64,000 nucleotides of DNA, taken from positions 5,666,001 to 5,730,000 of the forward strand of contig NZ_CP029193.1 of NCBI RefSeq assembly GCF_008642355.1, in the 5' to 3' direction. The translations under genes and the position numbers were made by a program. The notes below the pieces were generated by a model. It saw nothing but the letters and a program-made list of their open reading frames with translations, was not told the origin of the DNA and made no database searches. Numbering within the stretch: the first letter of the stretch is position 1; every line of letters starts with the position of its first letter. This stretch comes from Streptomyces venezuelae. Lineage in GTDB: Bacteria > Actinomycetota > Actinomycetes > Streptomycetales > Streptomycetaceae. This document shows positions 54,571 through 62,402 of the stretch, piece by piece.

Positions 54571-55562
54571 ACACCTTTTCCTGGCAGAACCGCACCGTCC
54601 TCGTCACCGGCGCCGAGGGCTTCATCGGCTCGACGCTCGTCGACCAGCTCCTCGAAGCGGGCGCGAAGGTCCGGGCGTTCGTGCACTACAAGCCGTACGC
54701 GGAGAAGGGGCACCTGGCGCATCTCCTGGGTGACTCCAGGGTCGAGATGCTCGCGGGAGACGTACGGGATCCGGGGCGCGTGATGGACGCGGTCGCCGGT
54801 TGCGACACGGTCTTCCACCTCGCCGCGCTGATCGGCATCCCGTACTCGTACGACTCCCCGGGCGCGTACGTCCAGACGAACGTCGTCGGCACGGAGAACG
54901 TCGCGGAGGCGTGCCGGCGGCACTCCGTGCGGCGCATGGTGCACACGTCCACGAGTGAGGTGTACGGGACCGCCCTGACGGCGCCGATCAGCGAGGCGCA
55001 CCCGCTTCAGCCGCAGTCGCCGTACTCCGCGTCGAAGATCGGCGCCGACATGATGGCGCTCTCGCACTGGCACGCGTTCGAGCTGCCGGTGACGGTGGTG
55101 CGGCCCTTCAACACGTACGGTCCGCGCCAGTCGGCGCGCGCCGTCATCCCGACGATCCTCGCCCAGCTCCACGCGGGCGCGCGCGAGATCAAGCTGGGAT
55201 CGCTGACGCCCACGCGGGACTTCACGTACGTGACGGACACGGCGCGCGGCTTCATGGCGCTGGCCGTCGCCGACCGGGCGCTCGGCCACGCGGTCAACCT
55301 CGGCGTGGGCCGGGAGATCTCCATCGGTGACCTCGCGGAGGCGCTGATCGCGGCGTCGGGGCGGGAGGCGTCCGTGGTCGTCGATCCGGCGCGGCTTCGC
55401 CCTTCGGGGAGTGAGGTGGAGCGGCTTCTGTCGGACAACTCCCGGGCGCGGGAGTGGGCGGGGTGGGTTCCTGAGGTCTCCCTTGCCGAGGGGCTCAAGC
55501 ACACGTCGGCCTGGGTCGCCGAGAACCTGGCGCTGTTCGCGCCTGAGCGGTATCAGGTCTGA
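54567..55562 (+). CDS. NAD-dependent epimerase/dehydratase (extended SDR)
   Basis: A 331-residue extended SDR with TGAEGFIGSTLVDQLLEAGA (NAD site) and the catalytic YSASK motif in QSPYSASKIGADMM; VRPFNTYGPRQSARAVIPTI and DFTYVTDTARGFMAL are typical of nucleotide-sugar enzymes. It is coupled to the MurG-like gene by a four-base overlap, so it probably makes or modifies the sugar nucleotide for that transferase. GDP-mannose dehydratase, UDP-glucuronate decarboxylase and UDP-galactose 4-epimerase are all conceivable. The two-component pair upstream probably controls it. Confidence 0.9.
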   Translation: MNTFSWQNRTVLVTGAEGFIGSTLVDQLLEAGAKVRAFVHYKPYAEKGHLAHLLGDSRVEMLAGDVRDPGRVMDAVAGCDTVFHLAALIGIPYSYDSPGAYVQTNVVGTENVAEACRRHSVRRMVHTSTSEVYGTALTAPISEAHPLQPQSPYSASKIGADMMALSHWHAFELPVTVVRPFNTYGPRQSARAVIPTILAQLHAGAREIKLGSLTPTRDFTYVTDTARGFMALAVADRALGHAVNLGVGREISIGDLAEALIAASGREASVVVDPARLRPSGSEVERLLSDNSRAREWAGWVPEVSLAEGLKHTSAWVAENLALFAPERYQV

Positions 55563-55583
55563 CGGTTCGCCGCGAGCCGGTGG

Positions 55584-55613
55584 GGGCTGGTCGCGCAGTT
55601 CCCCGCGCCCCTG
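55584..55613. repeat. Streptomyces-type GCGCAGTTCCCC intergenic element
   Basis: The GGTCGCGCAGTTCCCCGCGC region matches an element I know to be abundant between Streptomyces genes, where it acts as a terminator-like hairpin (CGCG/CGCG arms). It sits between the convergent dehydratase and TetR genes. Its core is also found, reversed, at 49965-49978. Confidence 0.7.
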
Positions 55614-55638
55614 GCCGAGCCGTGCCTCCGGCACCCGT

Positions 55639-56280
55639 TCAGGACTGTGCGGCTGCTGCCGCCAGGCCTCCCAGCAGGAGCAGGGTGAACCGTCTCGCCC
55701 ACTCCTCGTCCACCGGCTCCGCGCTGACCAGCGCGCGGTGGACCACCGCGCCCGCGATCACGTCGAAGATGAGGTCGGCCGTGCGGCCCGCCGAGACCGC
55801 GTCGGGTTCGGCGGGGAGTTCGCCGCGCTCCTGGGCCCGCTCGCGGCCCGCGAGGACGAGCCGTTTCTGGCGGTCGACGATGGACGCGCGGATGCGGTCC
55901 CGCAGCGGCTCGTCCGTCGTGGACTCCGCGACCACCGCCATCAGCGCCGTCTTCGTCTCGGGCCGCCCGAGCAGCACCGCGAACTGCAGGACGACGCCCT
56001 CGATGTCCGCGGCGAGGCTGCCCCGGTCGGGCAGCTCCAGCTCGTCGAAGAGCTCCGCCACCGCGTCCACGACCAGCTCGCTCTTGCCCGCCCAGCGCCG
56101 GTACAGGGTCGTCTTCGCGACGCCCGCGCGCGTGGCGACGGCGCCCAGCGTCAGCTTGGACCAGCCGAGTTCGACGAGGCCCTGCCGGGTCGCCTCCAGG
56201 ATCGCGGCGTCGGCGGCCGCGCTGCGCGGGCGGCCGCCGGTGCGGGCGGGAGGCGTGGAGGACGTCGTACGGCTCTGCAT
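55639..56280 (-). CDS. TetR-family regulator
   Basis: TetR regulator of about 213 residues. The helix-turn-helix lies at about 20-66: ILEATRQGLVELGWSKLTLG, then ARAGVAKTTLYRRWAGKSELV is the recognition region in a common AcrR-like form. The ATG at 56280 is preferred because TATGGT lies 7 bases before it; an ATG at 56292 is the alternative. A 12-base element TACTGACCGGTA lies next to this -10 and may be its own operator. A similar element lies upstream of the DUF6230 operon. Ligand unknown. Confidence 0.9.
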   Translation of the reverse strand: MQSRTTSSTPPARTGGRPRSAAADAAILEATRQGLVELGWSKLTLGAVATRAGVAKTTLYRRWAGKSELVVDAVAELFDELELPDRGSLAADIEGVVLQFAVLLGRPETKTALMAVVAESTTDEPLRDRIRASIVDRQKRLVLAGRERAQERGELPAEPDAVSAGRTADLIFDVIAGAVVHRALVSAEPVDEEWARRFTLLLLGGLAAAAAQS

Positions 56281-56291
56281 GGCGGCGACCA

Positions 56292-56303
56292 TACCGGTCA
56301 GTA
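56292..56303 (-). promoter_or_regulatory. Candidate TetR operator TACTGACCGGTA
   Basis: On the minus strand TACTGACCGGTA lies directly upstream of, and overlaps, the -10 TATGGT (56288-56293) of the TetR gene. The element at 57834-57849 has TACTGGCTAGTA; both fit TACTGRCYRGTA. Confidence 0.5.
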
Positions 56304-56376
56304 CGTAGCCGTTCGGGGTGCCGCGTGAGGGAGATCACCGCAAGGGGCCTCCCCAGGCCCGGGAGCGGACAGTTAC

Positions 56377-56434
56377 GCTACGACCCGTAGCGAAAGCCAC
56401 GAGCGGAAGCCGTGAGCGGACGCCACGAGTGACA
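56377..56434 (+). promoter_or_regulatory. Palindrome and three 13-bp tandem repeats before the thioredoxin gene
   Basis: GCTACGACCCGTAGC (56377-56391) is an inverted repeat. It is followed by three 13-base repeats in tandem: GCCACGAGCGGAA (56396-56408), GCCGTGAGCGGAC (56409-56421) and GCCACGAGTGACA (56422-56434). They lie in the 316-base gap between the TetR gene and the thioredoxin gene and look like a promoter or regulatory array; the rest of that gap holds no gene I can support. Confidence 0.55.
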
Positions 56435-56596
56435 ACCACACGCAGCACGACCACCGGCCCGAGGTGGGGACCCCGGGCCCGCGACCGGTCCGCCGGTCTC
56501 CACAGGGACTCGAACCGTGCCGCCCCCGACCCCCGCATTCCGGCGGAGGGTCACGGACGGGCACGGTTCCCGCACGGCTTGGGGGAGGATGTACTC

Positions 56597-57580
56597 ATGC
56601 AGCCACGGAACATGTCCATGAGCGGAGTCGTCGACCTCGCCGCGGTGAAGGCGGCCCAGGAGGCCAAGGCGAAGGCGGAGCAGGCGCGCGCCGAAGCGGC
56701 CCGGCAGGGCGGGGGTGCGGCGGGCGCCGCGATCTCCCCGGCCTCCCTCGTCATCGAGGTCGACGAGGCGGGGTTCGAGCGCGACGTCCTGCAGCGCTCC
56801 ACCGAGGTCCCGGTCGTCATCGACTTCTGGGCCGAGTGGTGCGAGCCGTGCAAGCAGCTGGGCCCCCTCCTGGAGCGGCTCGCGCAGGAATACAACGGCC
56901 GTTTCCTCCTTGCCAAGATCGATGTCGACGCGAACCAGATGCTGATGCAGCAGTTCGGGGTCCAGGGGATCCCGGCTGTCTTCGCGGTGGTGGCCGGACA
57001 GGCCCTGCCCCTTTTCCAGGGTGCCGCCCCCGAGGCGCAGATCCGCCAGACCCTGGACCAGCTCATCCAGGTCGGCGAGGAGCGCTTCGGTCTGACCGGT
57101 CTCGTCGTCGACGCCGACGCGCAGGGCGGACAGGCCCCCGCGGCGCCGGAGGTGCCGGCCGGTCCGCACGACGCCCTGCTCGAAGCGGCCGTGCAGGCGC
57201 TGGACGCGGGCGATCTCAACGGTGCCGTGCAGGCGTACAAGAACGTGCTCAGCGACGATCCCGCTAACACCGAGGCCAAGCTGGGCCTCGCCCAGGCCGA
57301 ACTGCTCCACCGCGTGCAGGGTCTGGACGCGCAGGCGGTCCGCAAGGACGCGGCCGACCGCCCGGCCGACGTGCAGGCGCAGATCGCCGCCGCCGACCTG
57401 GACCTGGTGGGCGGCCACGTCGAGGACGCCTTCGGGCGGCTCATCGACACGGTCCGGCGCACCGCGGGCGACGACCGGGACGCCGCGCGGGTGCGGCTCC
57501 TCGAACTCTTCGAGGTCGTGGGCGGCGAGGACCCGCGCGTGACGTCGGCGCGCACGGCGCTCGCCCGAGTCCTCTTCTGA
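56597..57580 (+). CDS. Thioredoxin-domain protein with TPR repeats (CnoX/YbbN-like)
   Basis: A 327-residue protein. After a low-complexity Ala/Lys/Glu N terminus the thioredoxin domain (about 48-155) has the active site WAEWCEPCKQ with Cys82 and Cys85 (CEPC rather than CGPC) and the cis-Pro in VQGIPAVFAV. From about 185 onward TPR-like helices appear (LEAAVQALDAGDLNGAVQAY, then NTEAKLGLAQAEL). This order is that of YbbN/CnoX, a redox-active chaperone and holdase. Start ATG 56597 is placed by GGGGGAGGA. Upstream tandem repeats suggest regulation. Confidence 0.9.
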   Translation: MQPRNMSMSGVVDLAAVKAAQEAKAKAEQARAEAARQGGGAAGAAISPASLVIEVDEAGFERDVLQRSTEVPVVIDFWAEWCEPCKQLGPLLERLAQEYNGRFLLAKIDVDANQMLMQQFGVQGIPAVFAVVAGQALPLFQGAAPEAQIRQTLDQLIQVGEERFGLTGLVVDADAQGGQAPAAPEVPAGPHDALLEAAVQALDAGDLNGAVQAYKNVLSDDPANTEAKLGLAQAELLHRVQGLDAQAVRKDAADRPADVQAQIAAADLDLVGGHVEDAFGRLIDTVRRTAGDDRDAARVRLLELFEVVGGEDPRVTSARTALARVLF

Positions 57581-57662
57581 CCCTGATCCCGCACCCCCGG
57601 CTGACCAGTCCCTAAACGCGGGGCACTGTGATGCCGGAGTGAAAAGTCTGTTCCCAGACGTC

Positions 57663-57706
57663 ACAGTGGCCGCACTTTGCCAAAACTTGGCAAATGCGGC
57701 CACTGT
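57663..57706. repeat. Large near-perfect inverted repeat
   Basis: The left arm, 57663-57683, and right arm, 57687-57706, pair over about 20 bases with one extra base in the left arm, leaving a 3-base AAC loop. No U-tract follows. It could terminate the thioredoxin gene or act as an operator. Confidence 0.8.
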
Positions 57707-57833
57707 TACTGCGAGTAAGACATCGGCTTCCCTCTGCGTGGATACGTCCGATGATGCCCCGTTCTGCGACGCGGTTCGGGGCCACCGTCCGTGCCCGACC
57801 GATACCGCCCGGTCGCGCTTCGGTTATCCGGCC

Positions 57834-57849
57834 GTTACTAGCCAGTAAC
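57834..57849. promoter_or_regulatory. Candidate TetR operator GTTACTAGCCAGTAAC
   Basis: Perfect 6-base arms around AGCC. The inner 12 bases on the minus strand read TACTGGCTAGTA, like TACTGACCGGTA at the TetR gene (56292-56303). It lies 375 bases before the DUF6230 start. Confidence 0.55.
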
Positions 57850-58223
57850 GAACCCCCTTGTGCGGGGGCCGAGAATGCACCACGATCGGCCACGCTCGGT
57901 CCGTTGACCCGCAGCCCGAAAGCCAGTCGGGAGCGGGCCTTTCGGGTCCCCACCGAGCAGGCCGGTGACGCCGTCGCCGGTCTGGACAGGGGGGTCTCTG
58001 CCGTCACCGGCAGGGCCTGTCCGCGAGGTTGTGCGTGATGCGTCAGGCGCGACCAGTGGTTGTCGCTCGGGGGTGATCGCCGGTGAACGTGGTGCGGTTG
58101 CGCGCCTCCGATGCGGGCGCTCTCCTTCCCGAGGACGTAGCACTTCTCCCATCCCTGCCCGGCTGAGCCGCCCGAAAGGGACCAGTCAGGGCCGGAGATG
58201 TACGTCCGAGAAGGAGGAAAGTC

Positions 58224-58856
58224 ATGGAATCTGTGGCTCGTGGCGGAACCAGATGGAAGCGGTTCGCCGTGGTCATGGTGCCGAGCGTCGCGGCTACCGC
58301 CGCGATAGGCGTCGCCCTCTCGCAGGGCGCGCTCGCGGCATCGTTCAGTGTGTCCGGCCAGTCGTTCAAGGTGTCGGCCGACAAGCTCGACGGCCACGGA
58401 ATGGTTCAGTACGGCGGCGTTGACGTCGGTGTCGACATGGAGGGCAAGAAGGCCGCCCACCCCGTGTCGGTCTCCGCCTTCAAGAAGGCCAAGATCACCA
58501 ACATGTGCCAGTCCGTCGTGACGCACATCCCGGTGCTCGGCGACGTCACGCTCCAGCTGAACGCGGGCGGCGGCAAGAAGCCCGTCGAGGCCAAGAACCT
58601 GTACATCGACGTGGCGCAGCTCGATGCCGACGCCGAGTTCAGGGGCATCAACATCGGTGTCGCTGCCGGGTCCTCCACCAAGGGCCCCGGCATGAAGGGC
58701 GGCAAGGAGCAGGCGAACCCCAACGGTTTCGCCCAGGAAGCCGACCGCGCCATCCTGAAGAACATCGAGCAGACGGCCTGGGCCACCAGCGCCGGCACCT
58801 TCAAGCTGAGTGGCCTCAACATGAAGCTGCACAAGGGCAAGAAGGAGTGCTTCTAA
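58224..58856 (+). CDS. DUF6230-family protein with signal peptide
   Basis: A 210-residue exported protein of the DUF6230 family, conserved in Streptomyces. The signal peptide is visible (RWKRFAVVMVPSVAATAAIG) and probably is cleaved near SQGALAASFS. The mature part has two Cys only (NMCQS, ECF at the C terminus), Gly/Lys/Val-rich strands and EAKNLYIDVAQLDADAEFRG. It may bind a small hydrophobic ligand, but nothing fixes that. Older annotations call it cholesterol esterase without support that I can see. It has an excellent AAGGAGG site and heads the operon with DUF6114 and the acidic protein. Confidence 0.87.
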   Translation: MESVARGGTRWKRFAVVMVPSVAATAAIGVALSQGALAASFSVSGQSFKVSADKLDGHGMVQYGGVDVGVDMEGKKAAHPVSVSAFKKAKITNMCQSVVTHIPVLGDVTLQLNAGGGKKPVEAKNLYIDVAQLDADAEFRGINIGVAAGSSTKGPGMKGGKEQANPNGFAQEADRAILKNIEQTAWATSAGTFKLSGLNMKLHKGKKECF

Positions 58857-58929
58857 GCACTCGCTTGAGCACTCGCTGAGCCCTTGACCCGCCGGTGCTT
58901 CAGGGCGGGCTCGGGGCAGCGGCTGGCCG

Positions 58930-58961
58930 GGCGGGCGGGGAGATCCACTCTCCCGCCCGCC
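58930..58961 (+). promoter_or_regulatory. Intercistronic hairpin between DUF6230 and DUF6114 genes
   Basis: GGCGGGCGGGGAGA (58930-58943) and TCTCCCGCCCGCC (58949-58961) form a stem with one bulge. It lies between two genes of the same direction and may reduce downstream transcription or stabilise the upstream mRNA. Confidence 0.55.
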
Positions 58962-59015
58962 ACCACAGAGCTTCACCGAATTCACGTACCGCCGGTTCCA
59001 AGGAGCTGTTTTCCC

Positions 59016-59576
59016 ATGAGCGCCAAGTCACCGGGGCCGAACGACCACTTCCTCGCCGTCTACCGCAGGAAGTTCCGGGCCTGGCGGGGCTCCCGCCCGT
59101 TCTGGGCAGGCCTCCTCACCATCCTTGGCGGCGTACCGATCGCCTACCTGCCCTACGGCAACATCAAGCTCGGCAACCTGACGCTCGCCCTGGCCACGAC
59201 GGCGGGAGCGGGTTCGCTGATCATCGGCGTACTCCTGATGGTGCTCGGTCTGACCATGTGGTTCCAGGTGCACACACGCGTCTTCGCGGGTGTCGCGGCG
59301 ATCCTGCTCGCCCTGGTCTCCCTGGTCGTCTCCAACATCGGCGGCTTCCTCATCGGCTTCCTGCTCGCACTGATCGGCGGCGCCCTCGGCATCGCCTGGG
59401 GCGAGCCCGGAAGCATGCCCGCCAAGGGCGCGAAGGCCGCGAAGGGGCGTACGGAGAAGGCGTCCGAGCCCGCGGTCGCGGGCGCCCCGAACGGTGTGGA
59501 CGGTGCGAGCGCCAACGACGATCTGTCGGCAACGAGCCCGGTGGACGGGACGAACGGGAGGCACCGTGCAGGCTGA
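59016..59576 (+). CDS. DUF6114-family membrane protein
   Basis: A 186-residue membrane protein of the DUF6114 family. Four hydrophobic segments lie between about 32 and 130 (FWAGLLTILGGVPIAYLPYG, then LIIGVLLMVLGLTMWFQV, VFAGVAAILLALVSLVVSNI and GFLIGFLLALIGGALGIAW), then a hydrophilic Ala/Gly/Asp tail of about 50 residues. The family is always found next to DUF6230 in my memory of Streptomyces, so the two should act together at the membrane. The ATG 59016 is about 10 bases from AAGGAG. Confidence 0.88.
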   Translation: MSAKSPGPNDHFLAVYRRKFRAWRGSRPFWAGLLTILGGVPIAYLPYGNIKLGNLTLALATTAGAGSLIIGVLLMVLGLTMWFQVHTRVFAGVAAILLALVSLVVSNIGGFLIGFLLALIGGALGIAWGEPGSMPAKGAKAAKGRTEKASEPAVAGAPNGVDGASANDDLSATSPVDGTNGRHRAG

Positions 59577-60888
59577 CGAGGTGCACCACGACGACCGCGC
59601 GGGGGAGTCCCGTGCGAGATCCGGGCCGCGGCACGCGGCCCCCAGGAAGCCGCTGCTCACCCGTCTGCAGATGCCCGCGGGCAAGGCGATAGCCCTCGCG
59701 GCCATGCCGAGTGCGGTGCTCATGGGAATGGGCCTGACGCCCACGCTCGCGCAGGCGAAGCCCGGCGTCCCGAAGAACCCCTTCCGGGACGGGCCGTGTG
59801 TGACGGCGCCGGACGACGCTTCCAAGGACGTCGAGAAGGAAGCCAAGGACGCCAAGGACGCCAAGGACGCCGAGAAGAAGGCGGAGCAGGGCGAGGCGGC
59901 CAAGGGCGAGGCGGGCGAGAAGGAGACGGACAAGGACTCCACCGAGCCGACGCCCTCCTCCTCGGGGGACAAGGCCGAGACCGGCTCCGGCGACGAGACC
60001 GGCACGGACAAGGCCGGTTCCGGCACCGGGGACAAGGACACGGCCGAGGAGCCCGAGCCGGACCCCACGCCCTCCAAGACCAAGAACCCCTGGGACCCGC
60101 TGGGCGTGGGCGACGCGCTCAAGGACGTCTTCACGCCCGACAAGCCCGCCGACGCGCCGGACGAGCCCGCCGACGAGAAGTCCCCGGACGCGACACCGTC
60201 CCCCTCCGCATCGGAGGAGACGAAGTCCCCCGAGGACGAGGCGGGCGACAAGGCCGAGGACACCGTCAAGGACACGACGGACAAGGTCACGAAGCCGGTC
60301 GAGGACGCCGCCGACGAGCTCGACGACAAGACGGACGAGGTCGAGGACGAGCCCGAAGAGCCCGAGGAGTCCGCGGACCCCATGGCTCCGGACGCGGACG
60401 GCAAGAAGCCGTTCCCGTGCGTGGTCGAGAAGAAGGTCGACGGCGACGCCGAGACGACACCCGTGCCGATCCCGGACGACCCGTGGGAGCTGGAGGCCAG
60501 CTCCCTGCTCCTGAAGGGCCTCGACTACAAGGGCGTCGTGAACCTGACGACGGCCGGCGGCAAGAAGAAGCAGGCGCTGAAGTTCACCGTCGACAACGGC
60601 ACGGACATCGGCGACCTGCACCAGATCGCCCCCGGCCCCGACGGCTCCAAGTACCACATCAAGGCGGACGCGGGCTCCACGTCCACGATCCGCGACGGGC
60701 AGACGATCATGTACACGGAGCGGCTCCAGGGCAACCTGTTCGGGCTGATCCCGATCGTCTTCGACCCCGAGCACCCGCCGCCGCTGAACGTTCCCATCGC
60801 GTACTTCACCAAGGTGAAGGTCGTGCAGGCCGCCCAGTTCGGCGGCACCCTGACGGTGCCGGGCCTGGAGCAGACGATCGACCGCTGA
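59566..60888 (+). CDS. Exported acidic Lys/Asp/Glu-rich repeat protein
   Basis: A 440-residue protein starting with a signal-like segment (MPAGKAIALAAMPSAVLMGM). About residues 85-285 are low complexity, rich in Lys, Asp, Glu, Pro, Ser and Thr (KDAKDAKDAEKKAEQGEAAK, then DKAEDTVKDTTDKVTKPVED), and a folded C-terminal part of about 150 residues follows (PWELEASSLLLKGLDYKGVV, then TIRDGQTIMYTERLQGNLFG). The GTG start at 59566 overlaps the DUF6114 end by 11 bases with GGGAGG 5 bases upstream. The linker may cross the cell wall. Function unknown; operon partner of DUF6230/DUF6114. Confidence 0.83.
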   Translation: MQADEVHHDDRAGESRARSGPRHAAPRKPLLTRLQMPAGKAIALAAMPSAVLMGMGLTPTLAQAKPGVPKNPFRDGPCVTAPDDASKDVEKEAKDAKDAKDAEKKAEQGEAAKGEAGEKETDKDSTEPTPSSSGDKAETGSGDETGTDKAGSGTGDKDTAEEPEPDPTPSKTKNPWDPLGVGDALKDVFTPDKPADAPDEPADEKSPDATPSPSASEETKSPEDEAGDKAEDTVKDTTDKVTKPVEDAADELDDKTDEVEDEPEEPEESADPMAPDADGKKPFPCVVEKKVDGDAETTPVPIPDDPWELEASSLLLKGLDYKGVVNLTTAGGKKKQALKFTVDNGTDIGDLHQIAPGPDGSKYHIKADAGSTSTIRDGQTIMYTERLQGNLFGLIPIVFDPEHPPPLNVPIAYFTKVKVVQAAQFGGTLTVPGLEQTIDR

Positions 60889-60900
60889 CACCGGCCGGAC

Positions 60901-60945
60901 CTACGGCGAGGGCGCCCCCTGATCCAGGGGGCGCCCTCGCCGTAG
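60901..60945. terminator. Bidirectional terminator between the acidic-protein gene and pyk
   Basis: CTACGGCGAGGGCGCCCCCT (60901-60920) and its exact 20-base reverse complement (60926-60945) flank a 5-base GATCC loop, in which G and C can also pair. It lies between convergent genes. Confidence 0.9.
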
Positions 60946-60964
60946 GTGCGCGTGCGGGCCGACG

Positions 60965-62395
60965 TCAGTCGCGCTCGCCGCCGCCCAGGTGGTGCACCCG
61001 GACCATGTTGGTGGTGCCGGGGACGCCGGGGGGCGAGCCCGCGGTGATGACGACCGTGTCACCGTCGTTGAAGCGGTTGAGCTTGATCAGCTCGGCGTCG
61101 ACGAGCTCGACCATCGCGTCGGTGTTGTCGACGTGCGGCACGACGTATGTGTCCACGCCCCAGCTCAGCGTCAGCTGGTTGCGGGTCGACTCGTCCGTGG
61201 TGAACGCCAGGATCGGCTGGGCCGCGCGGTAGCGGGAGAGACGGCGGGCCGTGTCACCGGACTGGGTGAACGCGACCAGGGCCTTGCCGCCCAGGAAGTC
61301 GGCGATCTCGGCGGCGGCACGGGCCACCGAACCGCCCTGCGTGCGCGGCTTCTTGCCGGGCACGAGCGGCTGGAGGCCCTTGGAGAGCAGCTCCTCCTCG
61401 GCCGCGGTCACGATCTTCGACATCGTCTTGACGGTCTCGATCGGGTACGCGCCGACGCTCGACTCGGCCGACAGCATGACCGCGTCGGCGCCGTCGAGGA
61501 TCGCGTTGGCGACGTCGGACGCCTCGGCACGCGTGGGGCGCGAGTTGGTGATCATCGACTCCATCATCTGGGTCGCGACGATCACCGGCTTGGCGTTGCG
61601 GCGGCACATCTCCACAAGGCGCTTCTGCACCATCGGGACCTTCTCGAGCGGGTATTCGACGGCGAGGTCGCCACGGGCCACCATCACGGCGTCGAACGCC
61701 GCGACGACGCCCTCCATGTTGGCGACGGCCTGCGGCTTCTCCACCTTGGCGATGACGGGGACCCGGCGGCCCTCCTCGTCCATCACCTTGTGGACGTCCT
61801 TGACGTCGTTGGCGTCGCGCACGAAGGACAGGGCGACCATGTCGCAGCCCATCTTCAGGGCGAAGCGGAGGTCCTCGATGTCCTTCTCCGACAGGGCGGG
61901 CACGTTCACGGCCGCGCCGGGCAGGTTGATGCCCTTGTGGTCGGAGATGACACCGCCCTCGACGACGATCGTCTTCACGCGCGGGCCGTCCACCTCGACG
62001 ACGCGCAGCTCGACGTTGCCGTCGTTGATCAGGACCTGGTCGCCCTTGGAGACGTCACCGGGCAGACCCTTGTAGGTCGTGCCGCAGATGGACTTGTCGC
62101 CGGGGACGTCCTCGGTGGTGATGGTGAACTCGTCACCGCGCACCAGCTCGACGGGACCCTCGGCGAAGGTCTCCAGACGGATCTTCGGGCCCTGGAGGTC
62201 GGCGAGGACGCCGATGGCACGGCCGGTCTTCCCGGCGGCCGCACGGACGCGGTCGTACCGCCCCTGGTGCTCGGCGTGCGTGCCGTGGCTGAAGTTGAAT
62301 CGGGCCACGTTCATGCCGGCCTCGATCAGCGAGACGAGCTGCTCTTCGGAGTCGACGGCGGGGCCCAGCGTGCAGACGATTTTGGAACGGCGCAT
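60965..62395 (-). CDS. pyk: Pyruvate kinase
   Basis: A 476-residue pyruvate kinase that makes pyruvate and ATP from PEP and ADP, one of two in Streptomyces. Motifs: MRRSKIVCTLGPAVDSEEQL, the SLIEAGMNVARFNFSHGTHA region, the catalytic MVARGDLAVEYPLEKVPMVQ and RRNAKPVIVATQMMESMITN. The C-terminal domain ends with GTTNMVRVHHLGG. TAGGAT lies 7 bases before the ATG, so the mRNA is probably leaderless, and a perfect palindrome overlaps the promoter. It is convergent with the DUF6230 operon and followed upstream by ackA. Confidence 0.97.
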   Translation of the reverse strand: MRRSKIVCTLGPAVDSEEQLVSLIEAGMNVARFNFSHGTHAEHQGRYDRVRAAAGKTGRAIGVLADLQGPKIRLETFAEGPVELVRGDEFTITTEDVPGDKSICGTTYKGLPGDVSKGDQVLINDGNVELRVVEVDGPRVKTIVVEGGVISDHKGINLPGAAVNVPALSEKDIEDLRFALKMGCDMVALSFVRDANDVKDVHKVMDEEGRRVPVIAKVEKPQAVANMEGVVAAFDAVMVARGDLAVEYPLEKVPMVQKRLVEMCRRNAKPVIVATQMMESMITNSRPTRAEASDVANAILDGADAVMLSAESSVGAYPIETVKTMSKIVTAAEEELLSKGLQPLVPGKKPRTQGGSVARAAAEIADFLGGKALVAFTQSGDTARRLSRYRAAQPILAFTTDESTRNQLTLSWGVDTYVVPHVDNTDAMVELVDAELIKLNRFNDGDTVVITAGSPPGVPGTTNMVRVHHLGGGERD

Positions 62396-62402
62396 GGGGG
62401 CG

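Larger units (their letters stand above)
57581..58223 (+). other. 643-base non-coding region with several hairpins and TetR-type palindromes
   Basis: No gene can be supported here. The stretch holds a large hairpin (57663-57706), TTACTGCGAGTAA (57706-57718), the palindrome GTTACTAGCCAGTAAC (57834-57849), and stem-loops CCCGAAAG/CTTTCGGG (57915-57946) and GGACAGG/CCTGTCC (57984-58022) with an inner CTGCCG/CGGCAG. It ends at the DUF6230 ribosome site AAGGAGG. It is probably the promoter and a long leader of the DUF6230 operon. Confidence 0.6.

Noticed and set aside
57639..57848. 69-codon open frame over the large hairpin
   Set aside because: It spans the inverted repeat and both palindromes, has no ribosome site, and the sequence is not protein-like.
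57850..58210. c-di-AMP (ydaO) riboswitch in the DUF6230 leader
   Set aside because: Stem-loops exist, but I could not find the conserved ydaO core, so no riboswitch class is named.
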